The notes under the pieces were generated by a model. The model worked only from the letters and a program-made list of their open reading frames with translations, was not told where the DNA came from and made no database searches. From contig CALBDW010000023.1 of the NCBI GenBank assembly GCA_937927435.1, forward strand, positions 1-43,414: DNA of 43,414 bases. Direction: 5' to 3'. Position numbers and translations under genes: made by a program. The first letter of the stretch is position 1. Each line of letters opens with the position of its first letter. Of the stretch, positions 6,978 through 15,390 are shown piece after piece. Origin of the DNA: an uncultured Bdellovibrionales bacterium (lineage in GTDB: Bacteria; Bdellovibrionota; Bdellovibrionia; Bdellovibrionales; JAMPXM01).

Positions 6978-8531
6978 CTAGGGCTGATATCTGAGGTGCG
7001 CGAGGTCGAGCTGGTTCATCTCGTTCAGGCTCCAGCCCTTGAAACGCGTATCGGCCAAAATCGTGAAATGGATCCGGCCGAGCGGAATCAGGACATTTTG
7101 GTCCAGGAGGTGGCGGAGAGCCTCGGTGCAAAGCTTCTTCATCTTTGGTGTCGGGGGTTTGGTCGTTCGTCCGAAGGTGTCGGGACGGGAAATAAGGGCA
7201 AGGCTTTCGATCAGGCGCTCGTATTTCGGGTCGTTGAGGCGGAGGAAGTTTTCCGCTCCGTCGACGGCGAACGTTTCCAATGCTGCAAGACACGTCGGGC
7301 GTTCGAGTCCGACGCCTTTGCGGAAAATCGCGGGCGGTTTTTCGCGCAAGAGCGCGAGATAGACTCCTTGTTCGGTTTGGTGGAGGTCGACTTGGATTCC
7401 GAGGTTCTTCTTCCACTGCTCCTGGAACCACTCCATTCCTTTTTTAATGTCGTCTCCGCCCGATTTTGAGAAATAGAGTTTAAAGCGCTTCTTGCGGACT
7501 TCAGCCGGCACTTCCGCCAAGTCGCGTTTCGCGCGTTCGAGATCGAAGCGAACACAGGGCATTTCTTCCGCTAGTTCTTCGGGCAGACTCGGGCAACCGG
7601 GAATGCCGAGAGCGTCGTAAATGATCTGCAGCTCCCGATAGTCGGCTCCGTGGGCGAGAGCGGAACGGAGCTTTGGGTGGTCTTTCAACTCGGCCCCGAA
7701 ACCGATGTAATCGAACCTCGCCAGGGGAATTTGGTGGAAATCGGATCGGCCTTTGTATTTCGGGATGTATGTTGTGGGAAGCCTCCGGAGGAAGGTCAGC
7801 GTTTTTTGTTCGTAGAGATTGAGAGCCGTCTGTTCGTCGTCCAGATTGACGAGAATTTCCACGCGTGGCCGCTCGGGGTTCCCGCGTTTGTAATAAGGGT
7901 TCGGCTCAAGATGCAGACGGGAGCCCAGCGTCCACTGGACGACGCGATAAGGGCCGTTGAAGTAAAGCCCTTCGACTTTCCCCCGTTCCGGGTAACTGTC
8001 GATTTTGGTCGGAACGAGAACGCTCGTCGTGAGTTTGTAGAGAAAATCCGGATCGGGTTTTTCGAATTCGAAGATAAGTCGGTCTTTGCCGACGGCCTGC
8101 ATGCCCAGTTCGGCGGGCGGAAGTTTGCCCTGGTGGACCTGAAGAGCGTTCTTCAGGTTCTTGAGAAGTTCGACACTTGGATTCTTGCCTCCGGCGGAAA
8201 GAAGGCGGCGGAACGCACGGACATAATCGTCCGCTACAACTTCGGATCCGTCGCTCCAAAACGTTTGCGCGAGCTTGCATTCAAGTCTGAGCGGGGTGAC
8301 GAAGTGGCAGCTTTCCGCGCCTTCCGCTTCAAGACCGCGTTCATTCGAATACGAATAGAGCCCGCGCATAATGTTGTTGAAAAAGTAACTGGCGTCGGTG
8401 GACGTGAGCCTTGCCGGGTCAAGCGACTGCGGCTCATTCGCGAGGTGGTAGCGGAAGACTCCATCTTCCTCTTTTTTTCCGAGGGTGCATCCACAAATGA
8501 GGAGAACGAGGGGGATCAGGCGGTGTTTCAT
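6978..8531 (-). CDS. Oligopeptide-type (family 5) ABC solute-binding lipoprotein
   Basis: 517 residues from ATG 8531. The start was chosen because MKHRLIPLVLLICGC is a lipoprotein signal ending in a lipobox (ICGC, Cys at about 15), while upstream in-frame residues are not signal-like. The mature start (FRYHLANEPQSLDPAR) is typical of OppA/DppA/SBP_bac_5 proteins, which bind peptides or other solutes and hand them to an ABC permease. No permease or ATPase genes lie nearby, so it is an orphan binding protein. Compared with OppA the C-terminal half is divergent. It has its own promoter only 10 bases from the ATG (see the entry at 8541). Confidence 0.85.
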   Translation of the reverse strand: MKHRLIPLVLLICGCTLGKKEEDGVFRYHLANEPQSLDPARLTSTDASYFFNNIMRGLYSYSNERGLEAEGAESCHFVTPLRLECKLAQTFWSDGSEVVADDYVRAFRRLLSAGGKNPSVELLKNLKNALQVHQGKLPPAELGMQAVGKDRLIFEFEKPDPDFLYKLTTSVLVPTKIDSYPERGKVEGLYFNGPYRVVQWTLGSRLHLEPNPYYKRGNPERPRVEILVNLDDEQTALNLYEQKTLTFLRRLPTTYIPKYKGRSDFHQIPLARFDYIGFGAELKDHPKLRSALAHGADYRELQIIYDALGIPGCPSLPEELAEEMPCVRFDLERAKRDLAEVPAEVRKKRFKLYFSKSGGDDIKKGMEWFQEQWKKNLGIQVDLHQTEQGVYLALLREKPPAIFRKGVGLERPTCLAALETFAVDGAENFLRLNDPKYERLIESLALISRPDTFGRTTKPPTPKMKKLCTEALRHLLDQNVLIPLGRIHFTILADTRFKGWSLNEMNQLDLAHLRYQP

Positions 8532-8540
8532 GCGAGCTTG

Positions 8541-8570
8541 ATTATAGGGGGATGTTTCAAATTGAAACAA
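8541..8570 (-). promoter_or_regulatory. Promoter with overlapping 17-bp palindrome, giving a nearly leaderless mRNA
   Basis: On the minus strand TTGTTT (8565-8570), 18 bases, then a perfect TATAAT (8541-8546). Transcription would begin about 3 bases before the ATG at 8531, leaving no room for a ribosome-binding site. A perfect odd palindrome TGTTTCAAATTGAAACA (8553-8569) overlaps the -35 box and spacer and looks like an operator for a dimeric repressor. Confidence 0.6.
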
Positions 8571-8694
8571 TGGCGAAGATTTTCGAAAAAAATCGCGATT
8601 TGATCCGGCCAGGACTGAAGTCCTTGTCTCATTCTGTCGATAAGTAGAGTGGAGCATGACACGCTTTCCCCGCATTTTCGGAGGTCCTTGGTCG

Positions 8695-9252
8695 ATGCGT
8701 GAAGGAAGAATCCGGCGCTCGATGGTCTATGCCTTTCTCACGCTGAGTTTGTGCGGCCTTGTGACTCTTTCCGCGTTCCAAAACTGCGCGCCGATGGAGT
8801 CGACTTACAATCCGCTTTTCGATTCCGATTTGAGTTTCGACTGCGTCGGAGCCGGGTGCGAACGCAGCTTGAACGCCGTGAAGATCGAATCGACGGTTCC
8901 CGGTGTTATGCTCGACAAACGGACGGATCCGTGGGACGGAAACACTTGCGACAGCACGACGTGTTTCGATCTCGGCGGTTATTGTGATACCGGCGGTTAC
9001 CCAGGATCGGTTTTTTATTACCAGTGGTATCTTGAAGGAACGACTCCGATTCAGGAAGTCCGCACGACCGCCGTTTGCGACGACCGAGGGCGTTTTCATG
9101 TGCTCGTGAAAGTGCCGAAAAATCAGTTTGATTGGAATAAATCCCACCGCTTGCGGCTCTTCATGAAAGTCCTCGATGAATACGGAAACGAGATTTACAA
9201 CCCGAGCGGGGTTGCTGAATGGACCTACATGGTCAGCGTCCGGTCCTATTGA
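8695..9252 (+). CDS. Small lipoprotein of unknown function
   Basis: 185 residues from ATG 8695, preferred over ATG 8656 because GGAGG lies about 10 bases upstream. A hydrophobic signal segment ends in LSAFQNCAPM; Cys28-30 is the likely lipidation site although the residue before it (Asn) is not an ideal lipobox. This F-Q-N-C pattern recurs, in my recollection, in Bdellovibrio secreted proteins. The mature part contains several Cys (FDCVGAGCE, NTCDSTTC, GYCDTGG), and the end resembles an Ig-like or beta-sandwich domain (SHRLRLFMKVLDEYGN). Function unknown. Its 3' end overlaps the convergent binding-protein gene by 7 bases. Confidence 0.7.
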   Translation: MREGRIRRSMVYAFLTLSLCGLVTLSAFQNCAPMESTYNPLFDSDLSFDCVGAGCERSLNAVKIESTVPGVMLDKRTDPWDGNTCDSTTCFDLGGYCDTGGYPGSVFYYQWYLEGTTPIQEVRTTAVCDDRGRFHVLVKVPKNQFDWNKSHRLRLFMKVLDEYGNEIYNPSGVAEWTYMVSVRSY

Positions 9253-10313
9253 TTAAGTTGATTAAGAAGCTCACGTATTTCCCGTGCGCGGTTAAAGTCT
9301 TTCGGTATCTCCAGAGAGTGCAACGGTATTTGTCTTAAATACGAAGGCCCAAGTCTCGCGTCGAGATCGCTTTCCTCGACACGGCGGTTTGTTGAAGCTT
9401 GCCGGAAGTTTTCGCTTAAACTGAGGGCGCTTCGGAACTCGAGAAGAAAATCGAGCAACTCGTGGGCTTCATTCACTTTTCGGGAATACGGATGGAGCGC
9501 GAAGACGAGCGACCAGAAAAATCCTCCTACTCCCGGAATCGTAAACTTCCACTCCGGGGACTGAAGGGGAGGGAAGGCCGCTTCACCATGGCTGACCACC
9601 AGGACCGAAGGATTGCTTTCATTTGTCAGGGCTGAAGCGGGGGTTAAGAAATCGGACACGACGACCGCGTGTGACGTAATTTTCGCCACGGTTTTCTTCA
9701 AATCCGGCACCGTGCCGAGCAATTCTCCCAGTTCCCAAACGAGAAAGGTCGATGAAGGGAGGGCGAGTTTTCCCTTAAAACGATTCTCGCTGAAGAGTTC
9801 CCTCCATGACTTGGGGAACGACGGCGGAGTGGGTTCGCGATGCATGACCCCAACAACACCCCACAAAACCGGAAGAACGCCTTTAAAGGCTGGTTCGCCC
9901 GGAAGATAACGGAAGTCGGGAGAAACAAGACCGATGTTTGGGAGCTTCTCCTCGTCGATGGCACGGATGCGGCCCAGTTGTGCGGCGAGGGGCACTTGGT
10001 AGGAAAACAGAGAAACCAGGTCGAACGCCTGTGATGGGTTGAGTGCGGACGTTTCAAGCCTGTCCCATAGCTCCTCGGGATTCGCCACCTCCTCGGTCTG
10101 TACCCGTATCTGCGCGTGTTCTTCAAACTCTTTCAACAAGTTTGCCGAAAGCAAACCCTTATAAGTTAGAACACGAAGAGTTACCCGCGCTCTCTCGAGT
10201 TCTTTTTCGCGGTTCAATTGTAGGTTTAAATAAACACCCACGGCCGCGCCTATTAAGGCGGCGCCAAGAAGGATGGAGAGGATGGTGATTTTCTTGCGCG
10301 CACCCGTCATCAT
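9246..10313 (-). CDS. Membrane-anchored extracellular solute-binding protein, PotD-like
   Basis: 355 residues. An N-terminal hydrophobic segment (about 9-28) without a lipobox suggests an uncleaved membrane anchor or ordinary signal peptide. The mature start (VTLRVLTYKGLLSANLLKEFEE) and later VLPVLWGVVGVMHRE and PKSWRELF motifs are those of iron/polyamine-type (PotD/SBP_bac_1-8) periplasmic binding proteins. No transporter genes are adjacent. Two ATGs stand in tandem (10313 and 10310). The ligand cannot be inferred. Its end overlaps the convergent lipoprotein gene by 7 bases. Confidence 0.75.
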   Translation of the reverse strand: MMTGARKKITILSILLGAALIGAAVGVYLNLQLNREKELERARVTLRVLTYKGLLSANLLKEFEEHAQIRVQTEEVANPEELWDRLETSALNPSQAFDLVSLFSYQVPLAAQLGRIRAIDEEKLPNIGLVSPDFRYLPGEPAFKGVLPVLWGVVGVMHREPTPPSFPKSWRELFSENRFKGKLALPSSTFLVWELGELLGTVPDLKKTVAKITSHAVVVSDFLTPASALTNESNPSVLVVSHGEAAFPPLQSPEWKFTIPGVGGFFWSLVFALHPYSRKVNEAHELLDFLLEFRSALSLSENFRQASTNRRVEESDLDARLGPSYLRQIPLHSLEIPKDFNRAREIRELLNQLNQ

Positions 10314-10335
10314 CTCAATTTAGGAGGCGTGTCCG

Positions 10336-10812
10336 ATGTCGAGCAAGACGAAATTACCTCGTAAAAGCGGAGTCCGGCGTCGCGGTTCTGCCGTTTGTGT
10401 CGACGATGGTCGTGTGCTTATGGTTCGCTTGAAAGATCCGCAGACACGGGTGGAATTTTTCTCACTTCCCGGCGGCGCCATCGATGAAAATGAAACCGCT
10501 CTTCAAGCCGCGATCCGCGAAACCCGAGAGGAAACCGGTTATGACGTTTGTCCGCTCGAAAACGTTCCGCCGTCCATCGCTCGATATGACTTCGCTTGGG
10601 ATGGTGCGATCGTTGAATGTGAAACGACTTTTTATCTCTGCGGACTGGTCTCGCCGCATCCCGGGGTCGTCGTTGCGGAGCCGACGTATGTTTTGGGATG
10701 CGAGTGGAAACCTCTTGAAGAAATCCGCTCAGTCCTCAGTTATCACGAAGAGATTCGCGATGCTGTTTTGAACCTTCTCGAGCGAGAATGCGCAGGTCGT
10801 CAACTTCGCTGA
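10336..10812 (+). CDS. Nudix hydrolase
   Basis: 158 residues. The Nudix box is intact at residues 46-68: GG, then five residues, E, seven residues, REETREETGY, carrying the metal-binding glutamates. Such enzymes hydrolyse nucleoside diphosphates linked to another moiety; the exact substrate is unknown. Start is well supported by GGAGG eight bases before the ATG. The gene is divergent from the binding-protein gene and its last 77 bases overlap the convergent, broken GIY-YIG nuclease gene. Confidence 0.88.
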   Translation: MSSKTKLPRKSGVRRRGSAVCVDDGRVLMVRLKDPQTRVEFFSLPGGAIDENETALQAAIRETREETGYDVCPLENVPPSIARYDFAWDGAIVECETTFYLCGLVSPHPGVVVAEPTYVLGCEWKPLEEIRSVLSYHEEIRDAVLNLLERECAGRQLR

Positions 10813-11662
10813 TCGTAAGCGGACGGTCGCCGAGTTCGAACTTCTCACGCAAGAGCTTTAGACTTTCGCACGTATGGAAGAAGCGGGAGAGATGGATTTG
10901 GTCGTCGCGCCAAACCATTTGCAGGATCGGTTGGGGATCATCCTCCGGCAGCACGAGTTCCGGAAGCGGCGAAAGACCGAGCAGAAAAAACTCGACGGCT
11001 GCTTTGACCAAATCGCGATCGATGCCGCACCGACCCGGTTCATCGTCCGGCCACGGAATGAAGACGCGGGTTGGAAGCGTCCGCCTGAAAAAACGCGCGG
11101 GCCAGTCGCAACGTCCGCGCGCGTTCACCCAAATCCATCGCGCCAAAGCGGAGTGCGTAAAACGCGCCGATGCGATTCCCCGGAAAGCTCCGATTGTGCG
11201 GTCTGCGGCATTCGCCGGCAGCCGTCCAACCGAAAGGTCGAGAGTCAGTCCGCTGCTTGATTCATGAACCGAAAAATAGGAATAAGACCCGCTGGTTGTA
11301 CCGACGACGTTGAAGCGGGGTCGGAGAGCGCGAATGCATTCGCTTTCGAGAAGAAACGCGCCCGTCTCCGTTTCGGTCTCTTGCCAGCAGATTTCCTGAA
11401 CGTGAGCGAGCAAACGCTGGGTTTTGGCTGGCAAGGAATTAAATTGTCTGGTCCGGTAGCTCCGAAGTCGAGCGCGGAGGTTCTTGGCTTTCCCGACCTA
11501 GATCACTCGACCGAAGCGGTCGAGCATCCAGTAAACACCCGCTCCGGTTGGGATACATTTGAAAAAAGAAGCGGAGAAACGCTCTCTTAGCGGATTCTCG
11601 CAATCAAAAAGTCGAAGCTGTTCCTCATTCTCGCCTGCGATTTTATGAGTTCCGCCTTCCCT
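10736..11662 (-). pseudogene. GIY-YIG (UvrC N-domain/Cho-like) nuclease gene interrupted by an amber codon
   Basis: Reading the minus-strand frame upstream of the longest open part gives a GIY-YIG domain: NPLRERFSASFF, then GAGVYWMLDRFGRVI, then TAG at 11498-11500, then VGKAKNLRARLRSYR. The stop replaces exactly the tyrosine of the YVG half of the GIY-YIG motif (one base from TAC or TAT). Downstream the frame continues with ETGAFLLESECIRALRPRFNV, as in UvrC-type nucleotide-excision-repair nucleases, and a divergent ~170-residue C-terminal part ending at TGA 10736. In addition, no ATG, GTG or TTG exists in frame between the previous stop (11663-11665) and the motif, so the start may be lost. 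A TTG at 11434 could begin a 232-residue remnant lacking the catalytic motif. Pseudogene is the likelier reading; a sequencing error is possible. Confidence 0.75.
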
Positions 11663-11697
11663 TTACAACCCGGCGGCGGTTGGTTAGATGTATTCCC

Positions 11698-13149
11698 ATG
11701 ATTGAAGCGCGGAATTTCATTGGTGGCGAATGGTGCGAGGCATTTGAAGGCGGCTGGCTGGAAAGACGAAATCCCGCTACCGGTGAAGTTGCGACGAAGC
11801 TTGTGAATTCGGGGCACCTCGACGTGGTCCGCGCCATTCAGGCCGCCAATAAAGCTTTGGCGAACTGGATGAAACTCGAGCCCGAAGCGAGAACGCAGCA
11901 GGTGCTTGCGTTCGCCCGCCTGCTTGAAGGACGTCTTGAAGAAGTCGCGCAAATGCAAAGTCGAGAGACCGGAGTTCCGATTACAGCGTCGCGCTCCGAT
12001 GTCCGCCGGGGGCTCAACGCGCTTTTGGCGACGGCTCACTTGTATTCCATCCGGACGGAAGCTTCGTTTTCGACTTCCAAAGCGCAATTTTCAGCCCACC
12101 GGTTGCCGATCGGAATCATCGGCCTGATCGCTTCTTGGTCCGAGGCCGTTTCGTTCTTGCTCTCCCGCATTGGTGCCGCGCTTTTGAACGGCAATTGTGT
12201 GATTGCCAAGCCGTCGTCATTAACGGCGGGAACGGCGCAGTTGATCGCTCATGCGGCGAAGGAATCGGGACTTCCGCCTGGGGTTCTGAATTTCGTGCAG
12301 GGTAGAGGAGAAGAAGTCGCGCGCCTTTTAGTCGAACATCCTTCGGTCTCGACCATTGCCTTTGCCGGAAGCACGGAGACGGGGCGCGATATCGAGCAGC
12401 GCGCGGCTGAAAACTTAAAGCGGACGCAGCTGGCGCTCAGCGCGTGCAACTCGGTTTTGGTCTTCGCCGATACGGATCTTGAAAAGACCGCGGCGAAAGT
12501 GGCGCGGCTGACACTTTCGCAACTTTTCCCTCTGAGTTCCAAGGGCACGCGGGTCTTTGTTCAAGAATCGGTTTACAAGCGTTTCTTGGAAATCTTTGAA
12601 GCCGAGGTCAAGAAGCTGGTCGTCGGCGATCCGTTTTCCGACTTAACCCATATCGGACCTTTAGCGCGTGAGGAAGACGTGAAGAAACACGAATCCGCAA
12701 TTGCGCTGGCTCTTAGCGAAAAAGGCAAACTTCTGGTCGGCGGCCAAGGGAAACCGGAAATCGCATCCGGTCTTAATCCGACGAATTTCGTTTTACCCAC
12801 CGTTATTTACGACCTCACTCTTTGTTCGGTTCTTCAACAAGAAGAGGCGCCTGGACCGTTCTGCCTGGTTTCGTCGTTTAAATATCAGCACGAGGCCGTG
12901 AAACACGCGAACACCTCGCCATTCGGACAAGTCGCGCACGTGTTTCATTCAAATGTCGCGAAAGCCCACAAGATCGCTCAGAAACTGGAGGCCGGCAGGA
13001 TCTTCATGAATCCGACCTGGAATCTCTGGGACCCACGGATCAATTTCGGTGGCCTCAAATCGTCAGGGCTCGGACGCGAAGGTGTCGAAGCGAATCTCGA
13101 TTTCTTTGCGCGCCAAACCTCGATTCATATCGATCTGATGGAGTCATAG
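11698..13149 (+). CDS. Aldehyde dehydrogenase-fold protein lacking catalytic residues (probable pseudoenzyme)
   Basis: 483 residues from ATG 11698. The full ALDH fold is present: FIGGEW near the N-terminus, NAD-binding Lys171 (VIAKPSS), FAGSTETG at 223-230, EEAPGPF (the Glu of the EEIFGP motif), and FGGLKSSGLGREG near the C-terminus, closest in style to ALDH8/hydroxymuconic-semialdehyde dehydrogenases. However, the oxyanion-hole motif PWNFP reads SWSEA (146-150), the general base of LELGG is missing (LALSACN, Ala246), and the GQxC nucleophile motif reads FPLSS (277-281, Ser280 at the Cys position). All three catalytic residues are gone while the frame is intact, so selection for a non-catalytic role is likely. 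Divergent from the broken nuclease gene. Confidence 0.85.
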   Translation: MIEARNFIGGEWCEAFEGGWLERRNPATGEVATKLVNSGHLDVVRAIQAANKALANWMKLEPEARTQQVLAFARLLEGRLEEVAQMQSRETGVPITASRSDVRRGLNALLATAHLYSIRTEASFSTSKAQFSAHRLPIGIIGLIASWSEAVSFLLSRIGAALLNGNCVIAKPSSLTAGTAQLIAHAAKESGLPPGVLNFVQGRGEEVARLLVEHPSVSTIAFAGSTETGRDIEQRAAENLKRTQLALSACNSVLVFADTDLEKTAAKVARLTLSQLFPLSSKGTRVFVQESVYKRFLEIFEAEVKKLVVGDPFSDLTHIGPLAREEDVKKHESAIALALSEKGKLLVGGQGKPEIASGLNPTNFVLPTVIYDLTLCSVLQQEEAPGPFCLVSSFKYQHEAVKHANTSPFGQVAHVFHSNVAKAHKIAQKLEAGRIFMNPTWNLWDPRINFGGLKSSGLGREGVEANLDFFARQTSIHIDLMES

Positions 13150-13409
13150 CGCGCCGCTAAGTGGTGTTGTTGTCGGCACGGGAAAACTTGTCGTGAGACA
13201 AGCCATCGGGAGCGTTCCGGGCCAGGTCGCCGCCCTGGGATATAATTAATGTAACATAATATAACTTATCAGAAATAACGCTTGAGCGACCGCAAGCGCG
13301 AGACCGGCTTCGAATTCGACCGTTTACGACTTGCAAGAATCACCGAAGGTCGGTCGCGATCCTGTGATCCAGGTTCAACCGAATTATAACATCTTGAGTC
13401 TTTCCGGGT
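13150..13409. other. Intergenic region with AT-rich core
   Basis: Between the ALDH-like gene and the convergent gene ending at 13410. It holds a 6-bp hairpin (CTTGTC 13187-13192 / GACAAG 13197-13202) without a U-run, an AT-rich stretch (about 13240-13275) with several TATAAT-like words, and CGCTTG/CAAGCG (13279-13298). No coding frame or recognised RNA is visible. Confidence 0.5.
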
Positions 13410-14060
13410 TTATCTCTCTTCCAGAACGACGTGTTCGGGCCCTAGGCCGTCGGCCGCGACGATTTTGAAGACGCGCCCTTTGGTCTCAATCGTCGCGTTC
13501 ATGCTGGAGCCTTCAACGAAAACGCGCACACGGCTTCCGCTATCGCCTTCGACTTGGCCCCAATAGACCCCGGTGTTCACCGAGTAAGAAGACGGTCTTT
13601 CGAGACGAATCGGTAAACGTATGTCGTTAAATAAATGAAAGACGATGAGGCGTTGGCCGGACTGGTTCATCCGTGTGACGGCGTCTTTGAAATTTGCGAA
13701 GTTAAAGATCACGCGATAAGCGCGCTTGGCGGGGAAGCCGGTTTTGTTTTCCGCTTCATCGGCTGAGAGAGGGCCCAAGTGCTTGAAGATTTCTTTCGAC
13801 TTCTTTTGCAGGGATACTTCCCGGAAAGCGGGATCTTTCGCGGCGCTTTGCTCGATTTCTTCGATGGACTGATCCCAAAAAACCGGCTCCCCGTCTTCCC
13901 CGTAGCGGACGGATGATGGGCCTCGTTCGCCCAATTCTGTCTCGGTTTCCTGAAAAGCCGAAAGCAAGAATGTATAGCTAACCGCCGCGAGGATAGCGAG
14001 GCTGACGAAAGCTGTGATCTGGGACGTGAGTTTCAAAATGAGTCGCCGCTGCTGGGCCAT
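13410..14060 (-). CDS. Membrane-anchored protein of unknown function, prodomain-like C-terminal half
   Basis: 216 residues. One N-terminal transmembrane segment (about 13-35, after a basic QQRRLILK start) would leave the rest in the periplasm. The C-terminal part, GVYWGQVEGDSGSRVRVFVEG followed by beta strands, recalls the beta-rich segment of metalloprotease propeptides (M12B-type), but no protease domain follows; this resemblance is weak inference. No Cys and no catalytic motif. It may be co-transcribed after the two small genes at 14127-14588, since all read the same way with a 66-base gap. Confidence 0.65.
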   Translation of the reverse strand: MAQQRRLILKLTSQITAFVSLAILAAVSYTFLLSAFQETETELGERGPSSVRYGEDGEPVFWDQSIEEIEQSAAKDPAFREVSLQKKSKEIFKHLGPLSADEAENKTGFPAKRAYRVIFNFANFKDAVTRMNQSGQRLIVFHLFNDIRLPIRLERPSSYSVNTGVYWGQVEGDSGSRVRVFVEGSSMNATIETKGRVFKIVAADGLGPEHVVLEER

Positions 14061-14126
14061 GGGACCGCCTTCAATTCGGAAGTCTGATCGGAAGAAGGCG
14101 GTTGAACTTGATGGGGGTTGAAAAAT

Positions 14127-14375
14127 TTACGCGCTTGTCGCGTTCGGGACCTCCGCATCCTTTTCCCCTGTTAGTGCGGATGCGGAGTCGCCGGAGTTCA
14201 ACGAATGCGCGACGATATCAGCCGCGACCCTCAGGGCCTGCTCGGGAGGATACTCTTCCAGAGCTTCCAGGCGACGGGCAATCCGCAGAATTCGGTCGCG
14301 AATCCCGTACCCGGACGATAAGAGCTTTTCCACGGTCTCAATCGTCGGCAGAGTCATGAGATCAAAATTCTCCAT
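14127..14375 (-). CDS. Small protein of unknown function coupled to the CsbD-family gene
   Basis: 82 residues, predicted largely alpha-helical, acidic overall, without membrane segments. Its ATG (14373-14375) directly follows the TAA of the CsbD-like gene, giving TAAATG, so translation is probably coupled and the pair expressed together. I do not recognise a family. The tail (GEKDAEVPNATSA) looks disordered. Confidence 0.6.
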   Translation of the reverse strand: MENFDLMTLPTIETVEKLLSSGYGIRDRILRIARRLEALEEYPPEQALRVAADIVAHSLNSGDSASALTGEKDAEVPNATSA

Positions 14376-14588
14376 TTAATGAGGCTGCTGTTCAAAACTT
14401 CGACCAAATTCGTCGATTTCTTTTTCAGCCTGCTCTTTAGAATAACCGTACTTGTTTTGGAGCCAGCCAAGCAACTCGTCCTTCTTGCCGGCGATTTTTT
14501 CGAATTCGTCATCAGTCATTTGGCCCCATTTTTGGCGGATGCGCCCTTTGATCTCCCTCCAACGGCCTTCAATCTGTTCCCAGTTCAT
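14376..14588 (-). CDS. CsbD-family stress-response protein
   Basis: 70 residues with the complete CsbD-like pattern: NWEQIEGRWREIKGRIRQKWG, TDDEFEKIAGKKDELLGWLQ and YGYSKEQAEKEIDEF. Members are small hydrophilic helical proteins induced by general stress in many bacteria; the molecular function is not known. The RBS AAGGAGGG before the ATG is near perfect. It is first of a pair with the 82-residue gene. Confidence 0.88.
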   Translation of the reverse strand: MNWEQIEGRWREIKGRIRQKWGQMTDDEFEKIAGKKDELLGWLQNKYGYSKEQAEKEIDEFGRSFEQQPH

Positions 14589-14715
14589 TCGGACACCCTC
14601 CTTGCATTATGGGAGGATGGTACGACCACCTGGGTCGAGGAAGGTGCCGAAGACGTGAAAAGGCTCTGAATTTTTCAAAAAGCAGGGCGAAAGAAACCAA
14701 GTCTCGAAACAGCCC

Positions 14716-15297
14716 TTATTTTTTTGCGCGTAGTCTCGAGTTGGCGTCGAGTCCCGCAGCACTCAGGGCTTTTGTGAAGGCTTGGAACCCTTTAGCCTGG
14801 CTTCTTAAAAGGCCAATGATTTGTTCGTCGACCAAACGTCCTTCGTCGTTGAAGACCGTGTGGGCGTTGGCGATAAAGACACGTTCCGGATAGATGAACG
14901 CGTTCCGGTAGCCGAAAACGCCTTGCAGGTGTTCAACGGGACGGAGGGCGCCGAAGCGCATGCCGATGCCGACGAAGGCGACGGGGCGGAACTCAAACGA
15001 GGCCGGATACGACCAATGGTCGATGAAGTACTTGAGAGCTCCCGGCATCGAACCGTTGTATTCCGGACACACGACAATGAGGCCGTCGGCACCGTTGATT
15101 TTCTCGATTGCGGCCCGCATCTTTTCCGGCATCGCATCGCCATAAGGAGCGGCAGCCGCCAATTGTTCCAAACCAACGTCGGCGAGATCGATGATCTCTG
15201 TTTCCTCACCCAATTCAAGATAAAGCTTTTGAATAAACTCAGCGACCTTGCGAGTGCGAGATTGAGGCCGATTTGTTCCGGAAATGATGTATTTCAA
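14716..15297 (-). CDS. NADPH-dependent FMN reductase family protein
   Basis: 193 residues of flavodoxin-like fold. The FMN-phosphate-binding loop GTNRPQSRTRKV is at residues 7-18 and the flavin ring-contacting motif CPEYNGSMPGALKYFID at about 78-94. Such enzymes use NAD(P)H to reduce FMN, quinones or azo compounds in the cytosol. It stands alone, with about 130 bases to the CsbD gene upstream of which it does not share direction of overlap; no specific partner is visible. Confidence 0.88.
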   Translation of the reverse strand: MKYIISGTNRPQSRTRKVAEFIQKLYLELGEETEIIDLADVGLEQLAAAAPYGDAMPEKMRAAIEKINGADGLIVVCPEYNGSMPGALKYFIDHWSYPASFEFRPVAFVGIGMRFGALRPVEHLQGVFGYRNAFIYPERVFIANAHTVFNDEGRLVDEQIIGLLRSQAKGFQAFTKALSAAGLDANSRLRAKK

Positions 15298-15390
15298 GGG
15301 TTTACTCCTTGTATTTTTGCGGTGTCTTTAACACTGGCTCTTTGTCGTAATCAATCACGTTGACAGAATGCAACGGGCAAAGGATGTTGA

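Noticed and set aside
6855..7469. Long + strand open frame opposite the HD-GYP and solute-binding genes
   Set aside because: It is antisense to two genes with clear family motifs, and has no signal or family pattern of its own.
11587..12087. Minus-strand frame of 166 codons opposite the ALDH-like gene
   Set aside because: Antisense shadow; the real minus-strand coding signal nearby is the broken GIY-YIG frame.
13187..13202. CTTGTC-GACAAG hairpin after the ALDH-like gene as terminator
   Set aside because: There is no U-run after it in either direction.
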